A DNA stretch of 7,101 nt from Ruminococcus sp. UBA7477 (GCA_002479715.1 DLOT01000079.1:4112-11212); one strand, 5' to 3'; shown: positions 1-6,584, numbered from the stretch's first letter. The notes: a model not told the origin generated them from the sequence alone. Translations and numbers: made by a program.

Positions 1-33
1 GGGGACGCCCTGCAAGAGAGGGCGTCCCCTTTT
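1..33. terminator. strong GC-rich hairpin terminator at the left edge
   Basis: GGGGACGCCC (1-10) and GGGCGTCCCC (20-29) form a perfect 10-bp stem around a 9-nt loop, followed on the plus strand by TTTT. It lies 41 bp beyond the stop codon of the leftward ABC operon and could close that operon. The U-tract it would need on the minus strand lies outside the window, so only the plus-strand tract is visible. It may also end a rightward gene that lies off the left edge. Confidence 0.8.
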
Positions 34-73
34 ATAAATTTATAGTTTTTCTACAGGTTGAAACCGAACGCTG

Positions 74-1222
74 CTACACTTCTTTGTTGCTTTGCTTTGA
101 CCTGCTGACAAGCAGTATCGCCGAGAACAGCAGCACGATAAACAGTCCCTCCATTGCAAGACACTGCGCGAATTTTACGCTGCTGTAGGGAACATCGCCC
201 ATTGAGAATATCATGTCGTTCGCATATTCATACCAGAATGCAGGCAGAAACCTTGAAAACGCCAGGACCTTATCGCCCAGCAGATCCATCGGAACAAACA
301 CTCCGCACAGAAATGCCATGCCCATTCCGATAACATTTCCGGCAATGTGAGCCGTCATAACGCTTTTTGAAACAAAGGCTACCAGAACGGCGATCTCGGT
401 GCTGATTATCAGATATAAGATGCTGTTGACAAGCGCTTTCGGCGTTGTTGACGCCGTGAACAGCACACCGTCGGTCTTTACAGCCGTCACGCCCATAAGC
501 AGAAGCCATGTCGCAGCAGCAAGCACTCCGCTGGCGGCGAACACCGATACTATGTATCTTGTCGGGGAATAGGAGCTTGCAAAGGTTCTGTGAACGACCT
601 TTGAATCCAGCATAACGGCAAGAACAATGCCGATCGCAACGACCAGGATCGCCACACTTGTGTAACCGAACAGTGTGAAGTAAACATAAGACTTCTGACT
701 GTCAGGGGTCTGCTCTGCCACGCTCTCGACCTCGATCCCCTCCAATGCGGCTTCCACAGCCCTTTGCACCGCGCTTTCTGGATCTGTTCCCGCTGCGGTC
801 AGAGCTTCGGCGGAGGTCACTATACTTTGCAGCTGCGACTCAAAAAGCTGTGCCGCAAAGCTGTCGTCTATCTTGGATACGGTGAAAAGGCCCTCGGTCT
901 TTCCCGCCGCCAGACCTTCGGAAAAGCCCTCGTTTACGGTTATGATGTACTGCACCTGACGGTAGTAGAGATTGTCGAACAGCATATCGCCGTCCTCAAA
1001 GTCTACTTCCTTTATTTTGTGGTTTTCATCGATATATTCTACAAGTCGGCTGCTTGCCGCGCTGCCGTCAAGGTCGCGTACCGCTATTCTGAGACGTGTT
1101 TCGGCATAGTCTGTGCCGATGCTTGACTGCATCGTCATTATAAACAGAGAGATAGCGACGTATGCGATTATTGAAAACATATGCTTTCCGGCAATCTTGA
1201 AGTAGGTTTTAAAGGCTTGCAT
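74..1222 (-). CDS. ABC-2 type transporter permease (distal, second permease)
   Basis: This 382-aa integral membrane protein is the last gene of the leftward ABC export operon. The topology is that of the ABC2_membrane_3 class: one N-terminal membrane segment (about 16-34), a large probably extracytoplasmic domain (about 35-180), then about five segments near 182-205, 222-247, 262-286, 290-312 and 352-373. The loop before the third segment carries HRTFASSYSPTRY (211-223); its R...SPTR pattern recurs in the neighbouring permease, so the two look like paralogous halves of a heterodimeric channel. The ATG has GGAGG (plus 1230-1234) at 7 nt and lies inside the end of the upstream gene (14-nt overlap), suggesting translational coupling. 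By family it should form the membrane pore of an ATP-driven exporter. Substrate unknown: drug, peptide or lipid are all possible. Confidence 0.9.
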   Translation of the reverse strand: MQAFKTYFKIAGKHMFSIIAYVAISLFIMTMQSSIGTDYAETRLRIAVRDLDGSAASSRLVEYIDENHKIKEVDFEDGDMLFDNLYYRQVQYIITVNEGFSEGLAAGKTEGLFTVSKIDDSFAAQLFESQLQSIVTSAEALTAAGTDPESAVQRAVEAALEGIEVESVAEQTPDSQKSYVYFTLFGYTSVAILVVAIGIVLAVMLDSKVVHRTFASSYSPTRYIVSVFAASGVLAAATWLLLMGVTAVKTDGVLFTASTTPKALVNSILYLIISTEIAVLVAFVSKSVMTAHIAGNVIGMGMAFLCGVFVPMDLLGDKVLAFSRFLPAFWYEYANDMIFSMGDVPYSSVKFAQCLAMEGLFIVLLFSAILLVSRSKQSNKEV

Positions 1223-2366
1223 ATTTCTGCCTCCGTGTCATAATTGATCCCGCCGCAAAGCACAGCGCCGAGATTATAAGCATCGAAACGATACTGCGGA
1301 TATATCTGCTCCAGTCGTCATACATCGACAGCGAGTAGAATGAGTCAAACATGATAGACAACGGGTTTATCATATGTATGATCGGCGCTTTTTCGGCGAT
1401 TATCATTCGCATATCCAGTATCATAAGGCCGCTCAGGAATCCGCCGAGGGTGGAAAACATGGTGGCAATAGCGTCCTTGGAGTTTTCGCTTAAATTGCCT
1501 GCCGAGCCGATAACGTAGCCAATGCAGACCGCCATGACCGTTCCCGCAAACGCTGTGACGAAATACATCGGCAGTCTTTTGCCGAGATCGACGTCAAGCA
1601 CAAAGCGTACAAACAGAATGTTCACGCAGGAGATCAGAAAGCCAGACACTATCGCGGCGCACAGTCCTCCCAGCGCACTCACCGATTTCCTTGTCGGCGA
1701 AATGCATCTTCTGGCGGCGAGAGGCGAGAGGTTGCCCTGAATGCCGAGAGCCACCGTAGTTCCGAAGCTTATACTCATTATGATGCTCATTGCTATGAGA
1801 TTGAAAAAGTACTGAATGTACACGTCCATATTTCCGTCGGAAAGCTTTTCCTCGGTGAAAAGACCCGAAACATCTTCGGCGACGGCTTGTACGGCGGCAG
1901 GCAGCGCAAGCGGATCTTCCCTGCCTATCTGCTCCAGTATAGCCGCCTTTGCGTTATACTGCTCAATGATGTTTTGCACAATGCTTATCTGAATATTGCT
2001 GCTGCTCACCGCGCTTGAGGACGAGGTTCTGAGCGAGATCTTTCCCTCGCTGCCGACGTCTATTATCGCGGCAAGCTCGCCGTCACCCAGCATTTCCAGA
2101 GCTTGCTCCCCGGTCGCCTCTTTTATTTCCAAGAGTTTGTCCTCGCCGCTTGAGAGAGTTGTCATAAGCTCCTCGAAGGGCGGATTTTCGGCTTCATATA
2201 ATACCGCGACTTTAATGACGGTCAGATTTTCGGTGCTTTCGGTTATTCCGCTGAAGGCTATCTTGAAGCAGGTACCGAGTAATATTGTGAAAAGCAGCGA
2301 CCAGAAAAGCAGCGTCTTGTTGCGTATCAGGCTTTTGAAGCTGTATTTAAAGCTGTGTAGAAACAT
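1209..2366 (-). CDS. ABC-2 type transporter permease (proximal, first permease)
   Basis: A 385-aa membrane protein with the same plan as its downstream neighbour: a membrane segment at about 18-38, a large outer domain (about 40-185) and five further segments near 186-208, 228-255, 268-290, 300-320 and 355-375. The loop after the second segment holds ARRCISPTRK (218-227), matching the R...SPTR motif of the other permease. The outer domain contains a serine-rich run (SSSSAVSSS, 115-123) that looks like a flexible linker. The start has GAGGAG (plus 2374-2379) at 7 nt. It lies 15 nt after the ATPase gene and overlaps the next gene by 14 nt, so the three are surely co-transcribed. The ABC-2 call rests on topology and operon context; the exported substrate cannot be read from the sequence. 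Confidence 0.9.
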   Translation of the reverse strand: MFLHSFKYSFKSLIRNKTLLFWSLLFTILLGTCFKIAFSGITESTENLTVIKVAVLYEAENPPFEELMTTLSSGEDKLLEIKEATGEQALEMLGDGELAAIIDVGSEGKISLRTSSSSAVSSSNIQISIVQNIIEQYNAKAAILEQIGREDPLALPAAVQAVAEDVSGLFTEEKLSDGNMDVYIQYFFNLIAMSIIMSISFGTTVALGIQGNLSPLAARRCISPTRKSVSALGGLCAAIVSGFLISCVNILFVRFVLDVDLGKRLPMYFVTAFAGTVMAVCIGYVIGSAGNLSENSKDAIATMFSTLGGFLSGLMILDMRMIIAEKAPIIHMINPLSIMFDSFYSLSMYDDWSRYIRSIVSMLIISALCFAAGSIMTRRQKYASL

Positions 2367-2381
2367 AAACCTACTCCTCTG

Positions 2382-3320
2382 TTATTGATCGTCGCGAAGC
2401 TCTTTGCCCGTGATCTCCAAGAATATATCGTTGAGGGAGGGCTGTTCTGAGAATACCCTGCCCATCGCCTTGTCCTTTTTCTGAAGGAAATCCATAATGC
2501 GGATGAGGTTGTGCTTGCCGCCGCTGCATTTGATATTCAGGTGACCGTCCTCACAGACGGCTTCGGAGATATGCGGCAGGGCTTTAAGCTCGTTCATCTC
2601 GCCGTCGGTCAGCGGTTCGATCTCGATCTTGATGGTTTCGGTGACGGAAATGAGCTTTTTTAGCTCGTCGGTCGTTCCCATAGCAACGCTCTTGCCCTTG
2701 TCCATGATCGCAATGCGGGTGCAGATCTGTTCGACCTCCTCCATGTAGTGGGAGGTGTAGATGATCGTCGCGCCCTCTTTGTTTAGACGCTGAATGCCCT
2801 CCAATATCTTGTTCCTGCTCTGCGGATCGACGGCGACAGTCGGCTCGTCGAAGATTATGAGCTTGGGTCTGTGTGCGATGCCGCAGGCTATATTGAGACG
2901 GCGCAGAAGTCCTCCCGATAGCTTTTTCGGATAGAATTTGCGGAAATCCTCCAGCCCGACAAATTCTATCGCCTCATCGACAAGCTTCCTGCGAAGCTTT
3001 TTGTCGGTTATGTAAAGTCCGCAGAAATAGTCTATGTTCTCGTATACGTTAAGCTCGTCGAACACTGCGACGTTCTGCATAACGACGCCTATGTCCTTCT
3101 TGATGTCGTAGGCGTTCGGCGTCATCTTCTTGCCGAATATTTCAATATCGCCGCGGTCGTAGGTCAGAAGCGACAAAAGACAGTTTATGGTCGTGGTCTT
3201 GCCGCTGCCGTTCGGACCTGTTATTACGATAAGCTTTTTGTTGGGTATGTTCAGGCTTACGTCGTTTATGATTTTTCTGCCGTCGGGCGCAGTCCACGAC
3301 AGATTCTTGATCTCAAGCAT
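2382..3320 (-). CDS. ABC transporter ATP-binding protein (ABC-2 exporter, DrrA/NatA-like)
   Basis: A 312-aa cytoplasmic ATPase that powers the two permeases downstream. All nucleotide-binding motifs are visible: Walker A GPNGSGKT (35-42), Q-loop Q82, signature LSGGLLRR (134-141), Walker B LIIFDEP (154-160) with catalytic E159, D-loop around D165, and H-loop H191. Residues after about 225 form a C-terminal extension as in drug and sodium exporter ATPases. The D-loop region reads TVAVDPQ where TVGVDPQ or TVGLDP is commoner; this is probably benign. I chose the ATG at 3320 over an in-frame TTG at 3332 because GGAG (plus 3327-3330) sits 6 nt before the ATG and forms the codon after the TTG. First gene of the operon, transcribed from the promoter at 3409-3437 with a leader of about 82 nt. 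Confidence 0.95.
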   Translation of the reverse strand: MLEIKNLSWTAPDGRKIINDVSLNIPNKKLIVITGPNGSGKTTTINCLLSLLTYDRGDIEIFGKKMTPNAYDIKKDIGVVMQNVAVFDELNVYENIDYFCGLYITDKKLRRKLVDEAIEFVGLEDFRKFYPKKLSGGLLRRLNIACGIAHRPKLIIFDEPTVAVDPQSRNKILEGIQRLNKEGATIIYTSHYMEEVEQICTRIAIMDKGKSVAMGTTDELKKLISVTETIKIEIEPLTDGEMNELKALPHISEAVCEDGHLNIKCSGGKHNLIRIMDFLQKKDKAMGRVFSEQPSLNDIFLEITGKELRDDQ

Positions 3321-3408
3321 AAAAATCTCCAATCCTAATCAAAGTGAGAATAATTGTATATATTATGTCCCGCAAAAGCCGGCTTACGCCTCGCTCCTGC
3401 AAAATGAT

Positions 3409-3437
3409 AGTATAGCATACTTTCGCTCAAAAGTCAA
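3409..3437 (-). promoter_or_regulatory. sigma-A promoter of the ABC export operon
   Basis: On the minus strand a -35 box TTGACT (3437-3432) and a -10 box TATACT (3414-3409) are separated by exactly 17 bp. A TG sits one base upstream of the -10 (extended -10). The predicted transcript start is near 3402, about 82 nt before the ATPase ATG. It lies back-to-back with the dapF promoter. Confidence 0.8.
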
Positions 3438-3469
3438 CCGCGGGGCAGGCGTGCAGGGCTTGGCGGGTA

Positions 3470-3498
3470 TTGACTTTCGGAAAAAAACGGAGTATAAT
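3470..3498 (+). promoter_or_regulatory. sigma-A promoter of dapF-dapL
   Basis: TTGACT (3470-3475) and TATAAT (3493-3498) with a 17-bp spacer form a near-consensus promoter. Transcription should begin near 3505, giving a leader of only about 23 nt. The -35 boxes of this and the divergent ABC promoter are 32 bp apart and form an inverted repeat, AAAGTCAA (3430-3437) and TTGACTTT (3470-3477). Confidence 0.85.
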
Positions 3499-3527
3499 AA
3501 ACATTGCCTAAGAAGGGGGAGAGAAAG

Positions 3528-4388
3528 ATGGGAAACGTTAAAAAGAAAGAAAAGCTGAGATTTGTTAAAATGCACGGATGCGGAAATGATTATATTTATT
3601 TCAACTGCTTTGAGCAGCAGGTAGATGATCCCGAGGGGCTGAGCATAAGACTTTCGGATCGGCATTTCAGCGTTGGCGGTGACGGCATAATTCTTGTTTG
3701 CCCGTCTGACAAGGCGGATGCCAGGATGCGTATGTTCAATGCGGACGGCTCTGAGGGAAAAATGTGCGGCAACGGTATCCGGTGTGTTGCAAAATTCTGT
3801 CATGATGAGAAGATCTGCGACAAGAATGAGATCGAGATCGAAACTCTCAGCGGAATAAAGAAGATCAAGCTTATTTTTGATGGCAAGAATGTTGTCGGAG
3901 CAACAGCTGATATGGGCAGGGCCGAGTTTGAACCCAAGAAGGTCCCTGTTCTCCTTGAAGGCGACAGTGTTGTTTCGCGCCCCGTTGAGATCGGCGGAAA
4001 AGTGTTCAAGATCACCTGCGTATCAATGGGCTGTCCTCATTGTGTTGTTTTTCAAAACGACATAGACTCGCTCGATATTGAAACAGTGGGCAGAAAGTTT
4101 GAAAAAAACGATCTTTTTCCCGAGCAGGTAAACACGGATTTTGTTGAAGTCATATCGCCGACCGAGCTTAAAATGCGTGTGTGGGAGCGCGGAAGCGGAG
4201 AAACATGGGCATGCGGAACAGGCGCCTGTGCATCGGTCGCAGCGGCTTGTGCAAACGGGATCTGTCAAAAGGGCGATGATGTGACGGTCCACCTCAGGGG
4301 AGGAGATCTTGTTATAAACGTTACCGATGAAAGGGTCATTATGACGGGAAATGCCGTTACAGCATTCAAGGGCGAGGTACTTGTATAA
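3528..4388 (+). CDS. dapF: diaminopimelate epimerase
   Basis: A cytoplasmic, PLP-independent epimerase that interconverts LL- and meso-diaminopimelate, the last step before cell-wall cross-linking and lysine synthesis. The 286-aa protein shows both family catalytic cysteines: C80 in MCGNGIRC (79-86) and C229 in WACGTGACA (227-235). Substrate-pocket motifs are present too: HGCGNDY (16-22), MFNADGSEG (69-77), N202, and WERGSGET (219-226). The two-fold pseudo-symmetric architecture is complete and the length is normal. The ATG at 3528 is preferred to an upstream in-frame TTG at 3504 because GGGGGAG (3515-3521) lies 6 nt before it and the TTG falls on the predicted transcript start. The start also puts a lysine-rich MGNVKKKEK tail before the conserved core. 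First gene of a two-gene unit; dapL follows after 22 nt. Confidence 0.97.
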   Translation: MGNVKKKEKLRFVKMHGCGNDYIYFNCFEQQVDDPEGLSIRLSDRHFSVGGDGIILVCPSDKADARMRMFNADGSEGKMCGNGIRCVAKFCHDEKICDKNEIEIETLSGIKKIKLIFDGKNVVGATADMGRAEFEPKKVPVLLEGDSVVSRPVEIGGKVFKITCVSMGCPHCVVFQNDIDSLDIETVGRKFEKNDLFPEQVNTDFVEVISPTELKMRVWERGSGETWACGTGACASVAAACANGICQKGDDVTVHLRGGDLVINVTDERVIMTGNAVTAFKGEVLV

Positions 4389-4410
4389 TTTAATTTAGGA
4401 GTAATACAAA

Positions 4411-5613
4411 ATGGTAAAAATTAATGAAAACTTTTTGAAGATGCAGAAAAACTATCTGTTCATCGAGATCGCAAAGCGCGTCACGGCATTTTCACAGGCG
4501 CACCCCGAAGCGGATATTATCAGAATGGGAATAGGAGATGTAACTATGCCCATAGCGCCGGTCGCAGTCGAGGCTATGAAGAAGGCTGCCGACGAGCTTG
4601 GCGTTAAGGAAACCTTCCGCGGCTATGAGGATTCGGGAGCAGGATACGATTTTCTGCGCGAGGCGGTCGCCGGATATTATCAGAGTTTCGGAGCTGATGT
4701 GAAAGCAGACGAGGTCAGAATAAACGACGGCGCAAAGTCTGACTGCGGCAACATCGTTGATATTTTCGGCGACGGAAATACTATTCTGATCACAGACCCC
4801 GCATATCCCGTTTATGTAGACACAAACCTTATGAGCGGCAGAAAGGTCATCTATGCCGACTCGAATGAGCAAAACGGATTTGCTGCAATGCCCGACGAAA
4901 GCGTTGATGCGGATATTATTTATCTTTGCTCGCCCAATAATCCGACAGGCTCGGTTTATACAAAGGATCAGCTCAAGGCATGGGTCGATTATGCTGTAAA
5001 GCGCGGCTCTGTCATTATCTTTGACGCGGCATATGAGGCGTTTGTTTCGGAGGAGGATCTGCCGAGAAGCATTTTCCAGATCGAAGGAGCAAGAAAGTGC
5101 GCTATCGAGATGTGCTCACTTTCCAAGACTGCGGGCTTCACGGGCGTTCGCTGCGGGTATACTGTGATCCCGAGCGAGCTTACGGTCAAAGCATCCGACG
5201 GCTCTGAGGTTTCTCTGGCTCAGCTTTGGAACAGACGTGAGGGAAGCAAGTTCAACGGCGTTTCATATCCCGTTCAGCGGGCTGCCGAGGCTATCTTCAC
5301 CCCTGAGGGTCAGGAGCAGATCAGAGTCAACATTGATTATTACCGCGAGAACGCCAAGATCATATCTTCAACGCTTGACGAAATGGGCATTTACTATACG
5401 GGCGGCAAAAACTCACCTTACATCTGGCTCAAATGCCCGGGCGGAATGGGCAGCTGGGAGTTCTTTGACAAGCTGCTTTCCGAGGCGAATGTCGTCGGCA
5501 CACCCGGCGCAGGCTTCGGTAAGAACGGCGAGGGATTTTTCCGCCTGACCGCATTCGGCGACCGGGAGAGAACCAAGGAGGCTATGGAGCGCTTCAAGGC
5601 ACTGAAATTCTGA
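4411..5613 (+). CDS. dapL: LL-diaminopimelate aminotransferase
   Basis: A PLP-dependent class I/II aminotransferase that converts tetrahydrodipicolinate directly to LL-diaminopimelate with glutamate as amino donor, bypassing the succinylase or acetylase branch. The 400-aa protein has MGIGDVT (39-45), GAKSD (107-111), SPNNPTG with N177 (174-180), FDAAYEAF with D205 and Y208, the PLP-binding lysine K239 in SLSKTAGFTGVR (236-247), and the carboxylate-binding arginine R378 in FFRLTAFG (376-383). These fit DapL rather than aspartate or alanine aminotransferases, and the dapF neighbour supports it: its product is the substrate of DapF. AGGAG (4397-4401) lies 9 nt before the ATG. The order dapF then dapL is the reverse of the reaction order. 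The gene ends 12 nt before a strong terminator. Confidence 0.96.
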   Translation: MVKINENFLKMQKNYLFIEIAKRVTAFSQAHPEADIIRMGIGDVTMPIAPVAVEAMKKAADELGVKETFRGYEDSGAGYDFLREAVAGYYQSFGADVKADEVRINDGAKSDCGNIVDIFGDGNTILITDPAYPVYVDTNLMSGRKVIYADSNEQNGFAAMPDESVDADIIYLCSPNNPTGSVYTKDQLKAWVDYAVKRGSVIIFDAAYEAFVSEEDLPRSIFQIEGARKCAIEMCSLSKTAGFTGVRCGYTVIPSELTVKASDGSEVSLAQLWNRREGSKFNGVSYPVQRAAEAIFTPEGQEQIRVNIDYYRENAKIISSTLDEMGIYYTGGKNSPYIWLKCPGGMGSWEFFDKLLSEANVVGTPGAGFGKNGEGFFRLTAFGDRERTKEAMERFKALKF

Positions 5614-5625
5614 TCAGCAAAAAAG

Positions 5626-5658
5626 ACGGCTTGCCGCAATGTACGGTGAGCCGTTTTT
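5626..5658 (+). terminator. rho-independent terminator of dapF-dapL
   Basis: ACGGCTTGCCG (5626-5636) pairs with CGGTGAGCCGT (5644-5654) as an 11-bp stem that includes two G-U pairs. The loop is 7 nt and the stem is followed by TTTTT and further T-rich sequence. It starts 12 nt after the dapL stop codon. Confidence 0.9.
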
Positions 5659-5683
5659 ATTTTGATTTTTTCTCGGCAATATG

Positions 5684-5720
5684 AAAACTCTGCCCCAAAC
5701 GATCTCGGAGCAGAGTTTTT
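5684..5720. terminator. second, probably bidirectional terminator between convergent genes
   Basis: AAAACTCTGC (5684-5693) and GCAGAGTTTT (5710-5719) form a perfect 10-bp stem around a 16-nt loop. On the plus strand it ends in a run of T and backs up the dapL terminator. On the minus strand it follows the stop of the MntP/YtaF gene by 2 nt, where the U-tract is short (TTTT, then CATATT). Confidence 0.75.
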
Positions 5721-5721
5721 T

Positions 5722-6345
5722 CTATTTTCCGATCAGCATATATAATCCGAGCAACAGAAGGAAGCTTCCTTGTATGTAGCTGAGATTAAATTTGTTTCCT
5801 AGCTTTTTGTGGATCCCGTCACCAAGCAGCCTGCCGATAAGGATCAGTATGAAGCAGACGATAAGCGTTGAGATCGAGGTGAGCAGTTTGTTCTGGGTGT
5901 TGAGCGACGGCCCGACGCATATCCCTACAGCGCAGGCGTCTGAAGCGACCGCAAACGACAGCGGTATACATTCTTTCACCGACAGCACCTTGGAACAGTC
6001 ACAGTCGGCCTTTGTTTCGTCGATGAACAAAGCGAGCAGCTTGGAACGGCTGCTTATCGCACCTCCCAGCTTTTTGTCTGCCGAGGAAAGAAGCGGTTTG
6101 ATAATTCCCAATGCGCCTATTGCGATTATCAGAACAGCGCCGATCACAATGCAGGTTTCGGGCGGGAACGGCAGAACGGCATCGGCGGCAAACAGTGCAA
6201 AAACCATCGCAAGCCCGTGTATCAGTGTCATCACGATCACCGAGCGCAGCGGAAAGGCGATCCCGGACGTTTTATAGCTGACCGACACCGCGAAAGCGTC
6301 AAAGCAGCTGGCAAACGCCATCAGCATTATTTCGATTAAATTCAT
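5722..6345 (-). CDS. MntP/YtaF-family membrane protein (putative manganese efflux pump)
   Basis: A 207-aa polytopic protein with about six membrane segments (near 1-22, 34-55, 64-84, 123-144, 154-172 and 190-206). The two halves each carry a related aspartate motif: FDAFAVS (15-21, D16) and SDACAVG (135-141, D136). This internal repeat is typical of the MntP family, whose characterised members export Mn2+. The central loop (85-122) is acidic and carries DETKADCDCS (109-118) before LSVKEC, which resembles the loop of the sporulation-associated YtaF branch more than E. coli MntP. I therefore leave the gene symbol open. The ATG at 6345 gives the expected N-terminus, but the SD is weak: AAAGG at 12 nt or GGTG at 5 nt. 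It is a single-gene unit, convergent with dapL. The promoter at 6380-6409 carries a dyad that could bind a metal-dependent repressor (inference). Confidence 0.85.
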   Translation of the reverse strand: MNLIEIMLMAFASCFDAFAVSVSYKTSGIAFPLRSVIVMTLIHGLAMVFALFAADAVLPFPPETCIVIGAVLIIAIGALGIIKPLLSSADKKLGGAISSRSKLLALFIDETKADCDCSKVLSVKECIPLSFAVASDACAVGICVGPSLNTQNKLLTSISTLIVCFILILIGRLLGDGIHKKLGNKFNLSYIQGSFLLLLGLYMLIGK

Positions 6346-6362
6346 ACAGTCACCAAACCTTT

Positions 6363-6389
6363 AACATAGTTTTACTGTTATTCTATGCT
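6363..6389. promoter_or_regulatory. operator-like dyad over the mntP-like promoter
   Basis: AACATAG (6363-6369) and CTATGCT (6383-6389) match as an inverted repeat at 6 of 7 positions with a 13-bp gap. They cover the -10 box and predicted transcript start of the MntP/YtaF gene. A second, outer inverted repeat, GTCACC (6349-6354) and GGTGAC (6392-6397), flanks it. Placement suits a repressor site, but no regulator is identified. Confidence 0.4.
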
Positions 6390-6409
6390 TCGGTGACATG
6401 ATTTGACAA
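6380..6409 (-). promoter_or_regulatory. probable promoter of the MntP/YtaF gene
   Basis: On the minus strand TTGTCA (6409-6404) and TAGAAT (6385-6380) are separated by 18 bp, each matching the sigma-A consensus at five of six positions. Transcription would begin near 6373, 28 nt before the ATG. It lies downstream of the terminator at 6436-6467, so the gene need not depend on read-through from the small RNA unit. Confidence 0.55.
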
Positions 6410-6435
6410 CGATCTCTAACGACCGAAAAGATTGC

Positions 6436-6467
6436 AAAAAAAAAATGGCGGGAACAACAATCCCGCC
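6436..6467 (-). terminator. strong rho-independent terminator of the candidate small RNA
   Basis: On the minus strand GGCGGGA (6467-6461) pairs with TCCCGCC (6453-6447) around a 7-nt loop. One A then precedes ten consecutive T (6445-6436). This is a textbook terminator, about 90 nt upstream of the MntP/YtaF start and about 80 nt downstream of the promoter's predicted start hairpin. Confidence 0.9.
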
Positions 6468-6549
6468 GAAAATGAAAAGAAAATATGTGTAGAACAAAAG
6501 AAAGGAGACAACAAAACGAATGTCCTCCGATTTAACGGAATCGGACATC
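6436..6549 (-). ncRNA. candidate small RNA of about 114 nt
   Basis: A complete short transcription unit: the perfect promoter at 6556-6584, a predicted start at 6549 and the terminator at 6436-6467. The RNA would open with a hairpin in which ATGT plus CCGATT (plus 6520-6523 and 6527-6532) pair with AATCGG plus ACAT (6539-6548), leaving a 3-nt bulge. The next ~50 nt (6469-6519) are almost free of purines and unstructured, and include CTCCTTTCT (minus strand, 6506-6498). This equals the anti-Shine-Dalgarno tail of 16S rRNA, so the RNA could pair with ribosome binding sites. No Rfam family is recognised. A frame with a hydrophobic reading starts at 6548 but runs through the terminator, so coding is unlikely. 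The alternative is an attenuating leader of the MntP/YtaF gene, but no competing antiterminator pairing is evident. Confidence 0.65.
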
Positions 6550-6555
6550 GTTATT

Positions 6556-6584
6556 ATTATATTATGCCGATCACGAAATGTCAA
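6556..6584 (-). promoter_or_regulatory. consensus sigma-A promoter of the candidate small RNA
   Basis: On the minus strand TTGACA (6584-6579) and TATAAT (6561-6556) are both perfect and separated by exactly 17 bp. This is the best promoter in the window, yet no convincing gene starts just downstream of it. The predicted start is a G at 6549. Confidence 0.85.

Noticed and set aside
764..1126. Plus-strand 120-codon frame inside the second permease
   Set aside because: Shadow of the permease gene on the opposite strand; no SD and no family resemblance.
1996..2388. Plus-strand 130-codon frame inside the first permease
   Set aside because: Serine/leucine-rich antisense shadow of a well-supported membrane protein gene.
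3504..3506. In-frame TTG as the dapF start
   Set aside because: It lies at the predicted transcript start with no room for an SD, whereas the ATG at 3528 has GGGGGAG at ideal spacing.
3384..3803. Minus-strand 139-codon frame across the divergent promoters and 5' end of dapF
   Set aside because: It runs over both promoters and antisense to dapF; no SD and no recognisable domain.
5792..6277. Plus-strand 161-codon frame across the MntP/YtaF gene
   Set aside because: Shadow of the membrane protein gene, which has clear family motifs on the other strand.
6378..6548. Minus-strand reading frame starting with ATG at 6548 (MSDSVKSEDIRF...), hydrophobic, looking like a small membrane toxin
   Set aside because: The ATG lies one base after the predicted transcript start with no SD, the frame runs through a strong terminator hairpin and U10, and its hydrophobicity comes from the U-rich sequence.
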